Assembly (NCBI GenBank): GCA_013100825.1
Contig: CP040001.1
Location: 62,001-126,000, forward strand
Length of the DNA: 64,000 nucleotides
Reading direction: 5' to 3'
Origin: Candidatus Saccharibacteria bacterium oral taxon 488
GTDB lineage: Bacteria; Patescibacteriota; Saccharimonadia; Saccharimonadales; Saccharimonadaceae
The translations under genes were made by a program, and so were the position numbers. This document shows, piece after piece, positions 34,530 through 41,863 of this stretch (its first letter is position 1; every line of letters starts with the position of its first letter). Under the pieces are notes generated by a model. That model was not told where the DNA came from, made no database searches, and was given only the letters and a program-made list of their open reading frames with translations.

Positions 34530-35339
34530 CTAACGTGCCGCCAGATATTCACCGAGTAATGTTACTTTGTGACCAGTTGAGGTAATTTTATTGATGGCGT
34601 GATGCAATGACGGGCCGGCAGCGTCAACGGTCATGAAGAATTTGTAGTTCCATGGTTGGCCGATGATGGGTTGGGACTGGAGGCTGGTGAGGTTAATGGA
34701 CTGATCGGCGAATGTGCGGAGTATTTCAAGGAGGCTGCCTGGTTGATGGGCAGTGGTCACCACAAGTGTTGCTCGATTGGCGTCAGTTACTGTCGTTGTC
34801 TGGTCGAGGACCAGGAAACGAGTGATATTGTCCTGACCGTCTTGGATGTGTCGCCTGAGAATTGGCATATTGTATAGTTGGGCAGCGGTTTCACCGGCGA
34901 TGGCTGCCAGGTGTGGTGAACCCTGTTGCTTGATGAATTCGACAGCGCCAGCGGTATCAAAATATTCAATTTGTGCAGCTTGCGGTAGGCGTTCTTGGAG
35001 AAAACGCTGACATTGTGACAAGGCGACAGGATGTGAATAGACAGCGGTAATGTCTTCAAGTTTTGTGCCCAGATTGGTGATGAGTGTTTGTTGAATGGTA
35101 AGTGTTACTTCCCCGACGATGGGAGCACTGCAGGATTCAATGTGACGGTAAGTTTCGTTGACGGTGCCGTAAATGGTATTTTCCACTGCCACGACAACGG
35201 CGTCGGCCTTACTGCGAGCATAGGTTTGAAAGACATCGCCAAAGGTCATGCACGGAACAATGGTGATGTCAGATCCATACCATTGTTTTGCCGCTTGTTC
35301 GTGAAATGACCCAGCTTGTCCTTGAATGGCGATACGCAT
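34530..35339 (-). CDS. pheA: Prephenate dehydratase with ACT domain
   Basis: Converts prephenate to phenylpyruvate, the next-to-last step of phenylalanine synthesis. The 269-residue protein has the periplasmic-binding-like dehydratase domain (MRIAIQGQAGSFHEQAA, VVAVENTIYGTV, DNITRFLVL with the catalytic TRF) and a C-terminal ACT domain (HQPGSLLEILRTFADQSINLTSL). The usual ESRP allosteric motif after LTxI is LQSQP here, so phenylalanine sensing may be altered. No other aromatic pathway gene is in the window. Start lies 7 nt after TGC-TACAAT. Confidence 0.93.
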   Translation of the reverse strand: MRIAIQGQAGSFHEQAAKQWYGSDITIVPCMTFGDVFQTYARSKADAVVVAVENTIYGTVNETYRHIESCSAPIVGEVTLTIQQTLITNLGTKLEDITAVYSHPVALSQCQRFLQERLPQAAQIEYFDTAGAVEFIKQQGSPHLAAIAGETAAQLYNMPILRRHIQDGQDNITRFLVLDQTTTVTDANRATLVVTTAHQPGSLLEILRTFADQSINLTSLQSQPIIGQPWNYKFFMTVDAAGPSLHHAINKITSTGHKVTLLGEYLAAR

Positions 35340-35346
35340 GGACCCT

Positions 35347-35355
35347 ATTGTAGCA
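35347..35355 (-). promoter_or_regulatory. Extended -10 (TGC-TACAAT) for leaderless pheA
   Basis: Minus-strand TACAAT at 35347-35352 with TGC before it, ending 7 nt before the ATG. Confidence 0.6.
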
Positions 35356-35399
35356 TGGTCTGGCGGGGTGCATCACTGGACTTTTGCATTAGATTACCG

Positions 35400-35405
35400 T
35401 ATAAT
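35400..35405 (+). promoter_or_regulatory. -10 box (TATAAT) of the rpsF-ssb-rpsR operon
   Basis: TATAAT with a leader of about 65 nt before the rpsF ATG at 35476. Confidence 0.65.
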
Positions 35406-35416
35406 ACGGAGGAATA

Positions 35417-35447
35417 ATAACCTAAGGTTATGTGCGATAACATAACC
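35417..35447 (+). promoter_or_regulatory. Alternative-hairpin leader of the rpsF operon
   Basis: ATAACC (35417-35422), GGTTAT (35426-35431) and ATAACC (35442-35447) allow two mutually exclusive stems sharing GGTTAT. The downstream stem is GGTTATG/CATAACC with a 8-nt loop. This could be a feedback site for S6 or the S6-S18 pair. Confidence 0.45.
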
Positions 35448-35475
35448 ATCCGTAATGGATTCCAAAGGAGGAAAC

Positions 35476-35835
35476 ATGAACGAATACGAACTGACTGTTC
35501 TTATTCACCCAGATTTGGAAGCAAATTTGGATACGGCCCTAGACAAGGTCCGGTCGCTTGTCACTACCAATGGTGGCGAAATTACTAAAGAAGACAATTG
35601 GGGCAAGAAAAAGCTAGCCTATGCAATTCGTCGTGAAGACTTTGCGGTGTATGTTTACTTTGAGGTGAAGTTGCCAAGCAGTGCGCCGCTCAAGATATCA
35701 AATGTTCTGAATATCACCGACGAGGTGCTTCGTTATTTGTTGGTTAAGACCGACGAGAAGACACGTCGAGCGCTTGCTGAGCAGAAAGAGCGCGAAGCTA
35801 AGGTCGCTACCGAGGCGGCTGATAAAGAAGCCTAA
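35476..35835 (+). CDS. rpsF: 30S ribosomal protein S6
   Basis: S6 binds S18 and the central domain of 16S rRNA. The 119-residue protein starts MNEYELTVLIHPDLE and has the NWGKKKLAYAIRREDFAVYVYFEV core, then a charged C-tail of about 25 residues rich in Glu, Lys and Ala. ATG 35476 has AAAGGAGG 5 nt upstream; an in-frame ATG at 35455 would place that site inside the gene. First gene of the classical rpsF-ssb-rpsR operon. Confidence 0.96.
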   Translation: MNEYELTVLIHPDLEANLDTALDKVRSLVTTNGGEITKEDNWGKKKLAYAIRREDFAVYVYFEVKLPSSAPLKISNVLNITDEVLRYLLVKTDEKTRRALAEQKEREAKVATEAADKEA

Positions 35836-35872
35836 TATTCGACGCGATACATAATAAAAAAGGAGGGTCATC

Positions 35873-36301
35873 ATGGCACGAAGTATCAACCAAGTTATTT
35901 TACTAGGGCGGTTAACGCGCGATCCAGAGCAGCGGACAACGCCATCAGGTCGGACAGTTGTTAGCTTTAGTATCGCGGTTGATCGTGCCGGACAGGATGA
36001 TCAAGCTGATTTTTTCGACGTTACCGCGTGGGAAAAATTGGGCGAACTGGTGATGCAGTACCTGTCAAAAGGCCGCCGCGTGTTGGTCCAGGGTCGGTTG
36101 CGACAGGACAGCTGGGATGATAAAGAAACCGGCAAGCGCCGCTCGCGTATTGAAGTGACGGCGACCGATGTAACATTCCTTGACGCTCCGAGCGGCGATA
36201 GCGCGAATACAACCGCACCACGTAATACTAATACTAAGCAGGCTGAGACCGTAGCGGATATTGACGATAAGCCGATCGATCTTAGCGAGATACCGTTCTA
36301 A
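35873..36301 (+). CDS. ssb: Single-stranded DNA-binding protein
   Basis: Coats single-stranded DNA during replication and repair. The 142-residue protein has the OB fold ([55 protein letters not shown]), a disordered linker, and the partner-binding tail ending LSEIPF, a variant of the usual DDDIPF. AAGGAGG lies 6 nt before the ATG. Middle gene of the rpsF operon, 37 nt after rpsF. Confidence 0.96.
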   Translation: MARSINQVILLGRLTRDPEQRTTPSGRTVVSFSIAVDRAGQDDQADFFDVTAWEKLGELVMQYLSKGRRVLVQGRLRQDSWDDKETGKRRSRIEVTATDVTFLDAPSGDSANTTAPRNTNTKQAETVADIDDKPIDLSEIPF

Positions 36302-36312
36302 AGGAGAACAAA

Positions 36313-36516
36313 ATGGCAAAACGATTAAAGAAGGACACCCCAACGGTTTTTGACTATAAGGATGTTAAAACATTAATGCGCTATGTTAATGCGTATGGTC
36401 AAATTGAGCCGATAGCGAAGACGGGTCTCAGTGTCAAGCAGCAGCGTAGCTTGGCAGTGGCAATCAAGCGTGCTCGGCACTTAGCATTGCTGCCGTTTGT
36501 ATCGCAAGGGCAATAA
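36313..36516 (+). CDS. rpsR: 30S ribosomal protein S18
   Basis: S18 pairs with S6 on the platform of the small subunit. The 67-residue protein matches the family: [21 protein letters not shown], then [26 protein letters not shown]. It lacks the N-terminal Cys-rich segment found in zinc-binding S18 forms. It starts 11 nt after ssb with AAAGGAG. It is the last gene of the operon and is followed by a structured 278-nt gap. Confidence 0.96.
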   Translation: MAKRLKKDTPTVFDYKDVKTLMRYVNAYGQIEPIAKTGLSVKQQRSLAVAIKRARHLALLPFVSQGQ

Positions 36517-36533
36517 AAGTATACATTGAGGGA

Positions 36534-36737
36534 ACTCTCTAGCCCCCGAACGTATTTATAGATAAGAAAGAGAGTCGAGTGGTCTGTGCAGGGTAAGGCA
36601 CGGGCCACTGTTGTTTGTGGGCGGCTGTACAGCGTATTTTTATTTTTGATACAAGATAGTATTATGATGTTACTAAGACCACCGTGGGGTATTTGAGTAA
36701 AAAATATGTTCAGTCAGCGAGAAATACTCTGCCGCCC
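36534..36737 (+). ncRNA. Candidate structured RNA between rpsR and efp
   Basis: Three stems nest or follow each other: ACTCTCT (36534-36540) with AGAGAGT (36569-36575); a 12-bp hairpin at 36578-36609 with only G-U wobbles as deviations; and the long-range pair GGGCGGC (36619-36625) with GCCGCCC (36731-36737), inside which AGTATT (36658-36663) can pair with AATACT (36723-36728). The region has no open frame of note. The 12-bp hairpin alone could be the operon terminator. No hallmark of tmRNA, SRP RNA or RNase P RNA was seen. Confidence 0.4.
36578..36609 (+). terminator. Possible terminator hairpin of the rpsF operon
   Basis: Stem AGTGGTCTGTGC with GCACGGGCCACT, 12 bp including two G-U pairs, loop of 8 nt, followed by a moderately T-rich TGTTGTTTGT. 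Confidence 0.5.
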
Positions 36738-36794
36738 GAAAGAATGTTAGAATTAGGTACGGTAGCTTAATAGTTATAGGAAAGGAAAAACAAT

Positions 36795-37355
36795 ATGTAT
36801 CAGCCGACAGATCTTAAAAAGGGTACGGTTTGTCAGATTGACGGTAAGCCATATCGCGTCATTGAATATGGACAGAAGGTTATGGGGCGTGGAGGTTCTA
36901 TTGTGAACGTTAAATTGAAAAACTTACTGGATGGAAGTGTCATCCCGAAGACCTTTAAGGGTCAAGACAAAATTGAGCCAGCTGAAGTGGCTAGCAAGAC
37001 TGTTCAATATTTATATCATGACGGAGATATGTTCTGCTTCATGGATCCAGAAAATTTTGAACAATTTGAATTGTCTAATGATGTGGTAGATGAGGCGAAA
37101 GATTATTTGAAAGAGGGTTGTGAGCTGAATCTCCAGGTGTTTGATGGGCGAGTGATTAATGTTGAATTACCAAAAAATCTCTATCTCGAAGTTACATATA
37201 CTGAAGATGTCGTAAAGGGCGATACAACCTCAAGCGTACTTAAGGATGCAACGCTTGAGACGGGCCTTATTATTAAGGTACCAGCATTCATTAAACAGGG
37301 CGATATTGTCAGTGTTGACACAGCGACGGGTGAATATCGAGAGCGCAAAAAATAA
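36795..37355 (+). CDS. efp: Translation elongation factor P, Arg-tip type
   Basis: EF-P rescues ribosomes stalled at polyproline. The 186-residue protein has the three beta-barrel domains: KOW-like domain I (MYQPTDLKKGTVCQIDGKPYRV), domain II, and domain III (LETGLIIKVPAFIKQGDIVSVDT). The tip loop of domain I reads VMGRGGS where E. coli has KPGKGQA, so Arg replaces the modified Lys and the Pro is Met. The ribosome-binding site GGAAAGGA lies 7 nt before the ATG. A good terminator follows. Confidence 0.96.
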   Translation: MYQPTDLKKGTVCQIDGKPYRVIEYGQKVMGRGGSIVNVKLKNLLDGSVIPKTFKGQDKIEPAEVASKTVQYLYHDGDMFCFMDPENFEQFELSNDVVDEAKDYLKEGCELNLQVFDGRVINVELPKNLYLEVTYTEDVVKGDTTSSVLKDATLETGLIIKVPAFIKQGDIVSVDTATGEYRERKK

Positions 37356-37376
37356 CAAAGGGGTCTTCTTGTCGGA

Positions 37377-37410
37377 AGCGTCGCCCAGGGTGTTCGGGCG
37401 ATGCTTTTTG
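37377..37410 (+). terminator. Intrinsic terminator after efp
   Basis: Ten-bp stem AGCGTCGCCC (37377-37386) with GGGCGATGCT (37396-37405), one G-U pair, then TTTTT. Confidence 0.88.
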
Positions 37411-37455
37411 TTGTTGTTAATACATCAAATAACGATAAAGAGTGGAGCAAGAGTT

Positions 37456-37760
37456 TAGGTATTGATGCTAAAAATACAACGTAATATATGTATAGCTGGT
37501 GGGGTGTTTTTGGTGATACATACGACAACTGTTTTCATGAAAATTATGGGTCTATTTGCGATAATGGTGAGAGTATCCTTGGCCACTACAGAGGTAAATA
37601 TAACTATTGATGTATAAATTACACTGGTGTGTAGTATACAACGTTGTATTTTAGTTAACGTAGAATTAACGATAGCGAAGATCGGCCTATAGGTAAAAGT
37701 AAGAATAATTATTGATGTATTTATAACAGCAGTTCTACTATCACAATAGGCCACTAGTGA
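37456..37760. repeat. AT-rich spacer with degenerate tandem repeats
   Basis: No supported gene. A motif near AGGTAAA-N-TATTGATGTAT-N-AT recurs at about 37596-37620 and 37692-37720, with a weaker copy at 37460-37480 (GGTATTGATGCTAAAAATAC). On the minus strand an open frame of 99 codons shows the same repeat as TxVIxTSIxI units, but it lacks a ribosome-binding site or promoter. It may be a decayed repeat protein gene or a structural spacer. Confidence 0.4.
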
Positions 37761-37783
37761 TTGAGAAAAATATGTATTCAGGC

Positions 37784-37789
37784 TACAAT
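37784..37789 (+). promoter_or_regulatory. -10 box (TACAAT) for tlyA
   Basis: TACAAT ends 10 nt before the ATG at 37800. An ATG at 37788 overlaps the box and was rejected as start. Confidence 0.5.
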
Positions 37790-37799
37790 GAGAAGTGAC

Positions 37800-38519
37800 A
37801 TGAAGCAGCGATTAGATAAAATGATACTAGAACGTGGGTTGGTTGAATCGCGTTCAGAAGCAGAGAATTGGATAGGCTTAGGGCAAGTCATGGTCAATGG
37901 TAGGGTGGCGACGCGTCCCGGATGTTTCGTTAATGATACAGCAGACATTACATTGCTGACTCGTGAGCGGTACGTTTCGCGTGCAGGCCTCAAACTAGCG
38001 AGTGTGGCGGATAGTTTTCGGTTGGACTTTCAGGGGAAAACAGTGCTGGACATAGGGTCGAGTACTGGTGGATTTACTGATTTTGCGCTGCGTCATGGCG
38101 CCCGACGCGTGTATGCTGTTGATGTGGGCACGAATCAGTTGCATCATCGACTGCGTGACGATCGGCGTATAATATTACACGAAAAGACAGACATTCGTGA
38201 CTTTGAGCTTGATTGTCCACCAGACATTATCGTGGGAGACGTGTCATTTATTAGTCTGCGCGACATTCTACCACACGTTGCAAAACGGCTGATGGGCAGT
38301 GCGACGGTGCTTGTAGCAATGGTAAAACCGCAGTTTGAGGCAGGGCGTCATTTGGTACAAAAGGGTGTTGTAAAAAATACTGCTATACGACGAAAGATCC
38401 TGACCGATTTTGAGCAATGGGCAAAACAGTATTTTGTAGTTCTTGATAAAAAGGATAGCACCGTCGCTGGCAGTAAGGGTAACGTTGAGCGCTTCTATAA
38501 GCTACAACTGAAAAAATAA
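37800..38519 (+). CDS. tlyA: TlyA-family rRNA 2'-O-methyltransferase (S4 + FtsJ-like)
   Basis: TlyA methylates ribose of 16S and 23S rRNA and sets capreomycin sensitivity in mycobacteria. The 239-residue protein has an N-terminal S4 RNA-binding domain (MKQRLDKMILERGLVESRSEAENWI) and an FtsJ-like SAM domain with VLDIGSSTGGFTD, the DVGTNQL ligand strand, DVSFISL and MVKPQFEAGR. The protein was once called hemolysin A. Length is usual. It lies convergent to ychF, with a 70-nt gap that holds a weak GTTG/CAAC hairpin. Confidence 0.93.
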   Translation: MKQRLDKMILERGLVESRSEAENWIGLGQVMVNGRVATRPGCFVNDTADITLLTRERYVSRAGLKLASVADSFRLDFQGKTVLDIGSSTGGFTDFALRHGARRVYAVDVGTNQLHHRLRDDRRIILHEKTDIRDFELDCPPDIIVGDVSFISLRDILPHVAKRLMGSATVLVAMVKPQFEAGRHLVQKGVVKNTAIRRKILTDFEQWAKQYFVVLDKKDSTVAGSKGNVERFYKLQLKK

Positions 38520-38588
38520 CAGAGGTAATAACTGTAGTAAAAATAGCATCGTTGTATTTATGGCAACGTAGTATACTATACAATAAGG

Positions 38589-39668
38589 TTAGACATTGAA
38601 CCGAAATTCGACGACATCGTTAGGTTGCATGATGTAATTTTTACCCTCAGTACGTATTTTACCCGCTTCACGGGCCTTAGCTTCTGAACCTGCGGCAACA
38701 AGGTCGTGGTAGCTAATGACTTGTGCAGCGATGAATCCGCGCTCAAAGTCTGAGTGGATGACGCCAGCAGCCTGTGGCGCCGTCCAGCCTTTATGTATTG
38801 TCCATGCTCTAACTTCCTTCTGACCTGCCGTGAGATAGCTCTGTAGACCAAGTGTGTCGTACGCGGCATGGATAAGCTGCGACAATCCAGTTTCGGAAGC
38901 TCCGTAGCTATCAAGCAGTTCCAAGGCGTCATTATTTGATAATTCTCTGAGCTCTTCTTCAAGCTTGGCACAAATAAATAATACTCGGGCTGGCGCGACG
39001 AGTTTGGTAAGCTTTTCCTGCAGGGCATGGTCGCCGAGCCCCGCCTCGTCAACATTAAATGTATAAATAATTGGCTTGGCAGTGAGTAAATGAAGATCAT
39101 TAATTATCTCATATTTGATATTTTCTATGGATACTATCGGCGTACCTGAATTAAGTGATGTCAGGAGTGTTTCAAGGTGTGTAGCGACCTGTCGTGCCTC
39201 CGGCTTGGCTTTGGCTTCTTTTTGGAGACGAGGCAGACGATGTTCTATGGTTTGGATGTCGGCAAGGATAAGTTCGGTATTGATGATATCAATGTCGGCT
39301 TGAGGGTTAATCGGGGTATTGTCGTGTCGTAATATATCTGAGTTTTCAAAGGCGCGAACGATGTGGATAATGGCGTCGCATTCGCGAATATTGTGCAGGA
39401 ATTTATTGCCAAGTCCTTCTCCTTTTGAGGCGCCAGCTACCAATCCAGCGATGTCGACGAACGTTACGGTCGCGGGGATAATTTTTTGCGTATCATACAG
39501 TTTTGCGAGTACATCGAGCCGCTCATCGGGAACCGGTACGATGCCAGTATTCGGTTCAATGGTGGCAAACGGGTAATTAGCCGCTAGAATATTATTGTTA
39601 GTAAGTGCATTAAATATGGTCGACTTACCGACATTTGGCAGGCCGACGATTCCGATTGATAGACTCAT
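38589..39668 (-). CDS. ychF: Ribosome-binding ATPase YchF
   Basis: Obg-family P-loop protein that prefers ATP and binds ribosomes under stress. The 359-residue protein starts MSLSIGIVGLPNVGKSTIFNALT, with G1 intact, DIAGLVAGASKGEGLGNKFL as the G3/switch II region, the coiled insert, and a C-terminal TGS domain (AWTIHKGWTAPQAAGVIHSDFERGFIAAQVI). Its NxxE-type specificity motif sits in TFNVDEAGLG. Start lies 7 nt after TATAAT, so the mRNA is leaderless. Confidence 0.96.
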   Translation of the reverse strand: MSLSIGIVGLPNVGKSTIFNALTNNNILAANYPFATIEPNTGIVPVPDERLDVLAKLYDTQKIIPATVTFVDIAGLVAGASKGEGLGNKFLHNIRECDAIIHIVRAFENSDILRHDNTPINPQADIDIINTELILADIQTIEHRLPRLQKEAKAKPEARQVATHLETLLTSLNSGTPIVSIENIKYEIINDLHLLTAKPIIYTFNVDEAGLGDHALQEKLTKLVAPARVLFICAKLEEELRELSNNDALELLDSYGASETGLSQLIHAAYDTLGLQSYLTAGQKEVRAWTIHKGWTAPQAAGVIHSDFERGFIAAQVISYHDLVAAGSEAKAREAGKIRTEGKNYIMQPNDVVEFRFNV

Positions 39669-39675
39669 ATCGTGT

Positions 39676-39681
39676 ATTATA
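39676..39681 (-). promoter_or_regulatory. -10 box (TATAAT) for leaderless ychF
   Basis: Minus-strand TATAAT ends 7 nt before the ychF ATG. Confidence 0.65.
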
Positions 39682-39707
39682 ACAAATTATACAAACTTGC
39701 CTCAGTA

Positions 39708-39713
39708 TATAAT
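39708..39713 (+). promoter_or_regulatory. -10 box (TATAAT) for the 39733 gene
   Basis: TATAAT with a short leader of about 12 nt and no ribosome-binding site. It may drive the two secreted-protein genes downstream as well. Confidence 0.5.
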
Positions 39714-39732
39714 ATGTATTAGAATAAGCAGT

Positions 39733-40227
39733 ATGAATAAGGTTATTGTCTCGCGAATATTTATGATAGTGGGTATCGTGTTGAGTGTCGGGGCGATAGT
39801 CGCCGTTATCATGATGGTGATGGGGCGATTGCATGTTGGATTAAAAGAGCCGAGCCAAGATATCGCGCCAACCGCTAAGATGATATGTGGCGAGGATATG
39901 ATAAAAGAATATCAATCAATTATCGCTGCACCGAATGGGTATGGTCCGACAGCGCTTGAGGGGCTGGTGAAGAAGATTTCAGAGCGTGGCGGCCCGGGTG
40001 ACGATACGGTGTGTCACTATGTTGTGCTTCACGATGCATCACTACGGAATGATCGCCAGCGGATTGATCAGATTCATCAAGGGTTGATCAACTCAATGAA
40101 GATGCGCCAGGCGGTCGAGCCATTTTATCGACTGGGTATTAATCAGGATACGGTAAAAGCACTGGTCGAGATCGGTAAGGCTGATGCGGGTGCGGGGAAT
40201 AAGGATGGTACACCGGGTCAGGGCTAG
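39733..40227 (+). CDS. Small membrane-anchored protein, unknown function
   Basis: The 164-residue protein has one transmembrane segment (about 8-31, IFMIVGIVLSVGAIVAVIMMVM) and an external helical domain with two Cys (MICGEDM and TVCHYVV), probably a disulfide. No family recognised. It overlaps the start of the next gene, so the two are translated together. Position at the head of the run leading to the pilus genes suggests a surface role, by inference only. Confidence 0.65.
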   Translation: MNKVIVSRIFMIVGIVLSVGAIVAVIMMVMGRLHVGLKEPSQDIAPTAKMICGEDMIKEYQSIIAAPNGYGPTALEGLVKKISERGGPGDDTVCHYVVLHDASLRNDRQRIDQIHQGLINSMKMRQAVEPFYRLGINQDTVKALVEIGKADAGAGNKDGTPGQG

Positions 40228-41863
40228 GGTCGGACTGCGGCTCATTATTGGCTATATGCTGGCACTTGTGGTTGTCGCATCGACGTTGGTGATTATTGGT
40301 GCGGATAAAGCAGAGGCGGTGGACTGTAGCGGTTTGAGCGGTCGACGACATTTGATGTGTATTAATGCGCGCAATGATGGTGAACGGTTTGCGGTGCAAT
40401 ATATCTGTAAGGGCGGCGGAACGCGGTGCGGTGCGATGTGGATGTCGTCGCCTGGGGCGTCGTATACGAATGATGTTATTAACACCGTTAGCTGGAATGC
40501 GACGTCATTATCACTTGACTTGAGGGGGTCGGTGAACGGCAACGGTCAGTCGCGAGCACGGGTGTGGGCGACAAATGTAACGGTTAGTCAGAATGGTCGG
40601 ACATTACTATCTGGCGGTACGCTTGATCGTGGGACGCATCCATCGGGCGCGTACCACTGGGTTGATGGCGGTAGTAGTATTCGAGTAAATGGAATTGACA
40701 TATCTGGTGTAGTTGCGCCAGGAAGTTCCGGCCGTATCATTTTGCAGGTGCGGCGCTGTTTCTATAGTAGTCCAGGCGGTAGCGGTGCTTGTGCGACACA
40801 AGATGTCGAGGTGTGGATTAAGCGTGAGCAGGCGCCAAACCAATGGACTGTTGAAGGGCAATCGCGAGTGTCAATCAATGGTGGCAGTTTAGTGCAAAAC
40901 GCGACCGCTGCGCCAGGACAGCGCGTACGTTTTTTTCATTATCTACGGAATAATTCTTCGTACACGATTCCTCCCTATACCCTAAAGCGCATAGGAATTA
41001 ATCAGGATGTTAATGGTACGACAACGCATCACGCGTGGGTGTCGCCGTATACGCATAGTGCTAGCCCGTGGAATACGTTTTATGAGCCGAGCGATGTTAA
41101 GCCATATAATAATGTCTTTGGGGCTGAGGGGATCGTGACGCAGGATGATGTCGGTAAAACAGTGTGTCAAAAGATTTTATGGCTGCCGGGCGCGTGGAAT
41201 ACTGATGGCTGGGGGGTCTCATCGAATGCCTGTGCGTCGGTGCCGTATGACTATGAGTTGCGACCTGAAGTGCAGGCGCCAGATTATATTAATGAAGGAA
41301 CGATTGAGGTGAGTGGCGTGACCGCGCGAATTAATCATACAGGATCGACACGGTCAAATCGGGCGAATTATGCTGTGGTGCGGTTTGTGTTAAGGGGCGG
41401 TGGAAATTATACTGTGCCAGGCGGTGAGGGGGTTGTCGTACCGTATGATAGACGTTCGCCGGGTAATTTAGTGGGCGATTGGGATTGTTATATCGCCAAG
41501 AACACGATTAAAAATAGTCGACCGGGTTTACAGGTGGCAGATTGTACATCAAATAATTTGGCGCGTAATGGCGCGGGAACAATTATCCAGCGAGGTGGGC
41601 TGGAAATTCCGCTCGGTAAGGATAATTTGAGCGGAGTGACGATGACGACTGGCGACCAGTTGTGCTATATGACTATTGTGAGTACATATAACCAACATGT
41701 GAATACCAGTACGTTTCGCTATGCGGTAGATTGTGCAAAGGTTGCCGGACGGCCAAAAGTTCAGTTTTGGGGGGCGGATGTGCGAGTTGGTATCGGAATA
41801 GACGGTAGTGCGGGTAATAATAATGCGGAAGTCAGGACATCACTGACGAGAGTGAGGCGATAG
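40205..41863 (+). CDS. Large secreted protein with signal peptide, unknown function
   Basis: The 552-residue protein starts with a classical signal peptide (RLIIGYMLALVVVASTLVIIGADKAEA), probably cut after AEA. The mature part is rich in Gly, Ser, Thr, Asn and Trp, with paired Cys (VDCSG, LMCIN, QYICKGGGTRCG), and looks beta-rich like an extracellular adhesin or wall protein. An in-frame ATG at 40184 is an alternative start; 40205 is preferred because of GGGGAATAAGG just upstream. The stop is followed at once by the next start. No LPxTG tail is seen. Confidence 0.7.
   Translation: MVHRVRARVGLRLIIGYMLALVVVASTLVIIGADKAEAVDCSGLSGRRHLMCINARNDGERFAVQYICKGGGTRCGAMWMSSPGASYTNDVINTVSWNATSLSLDLRGSVNGNGQSRARVWATNVTVSQNGRTLLSGGTLDRGTHPSGAYHWVDGGSSIRVNGIDISGVVAPGSSGRIILQVRRCFYSSPGGSGACATQDVEVWIKREQAPNQWTVEGQSRVSINGGSLVQNATAAPGQRVRFFHYLRNNSSYTIPPYTLKRIGINQDVNGTTTHHAWVSPYTHSASPWNTFYEPSDVKPYNNVFGAEGIVTQDDVGKTVCQKILWLPGAWNTDGWGVSSNACASVPYDYELRPEVQAPDYINEGTIEVSGVTARINHTGSTRSNRANYAVVRFVLRGGGNYTVPGGEGVVVPYDRRSPGNLVGDWDCYIAKNTIKNSRPGLQVADCTSNNLARNGAGTIIQRGGLEIPLGKDNLSGVTMTTGDQLCYMTIVSTYNQHVNTSTFRYAVDCAKVAGRPKVQFWGADVRVGIGIDGSAGNNNAEVRTSLTRVRR

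Noticed and set aside
35405..35454. Outer stem TACGGA/TCCGTA that would complete a known S6-S18 leader shape
   Set aside because: The left arm lies within or just after the -10 box and should not be transcribed, so only the inner hairpins are reported.
36534..36740. tmRNA, SRP RNA or RNase P RNA at this locus
   Set aside because: None of their hallmark sequences (tRNA-like 3' end, GGTC-AGG-CCGGAAGG-AGCAG core, P4 motif) were found.
37455..37754. Minus-strand 99-codon open frame with TSI-type repeats
   Set aside because: No ribosome-binding site or -10 box at its start and composition unlike other genes here. Kept only as a repeat region.
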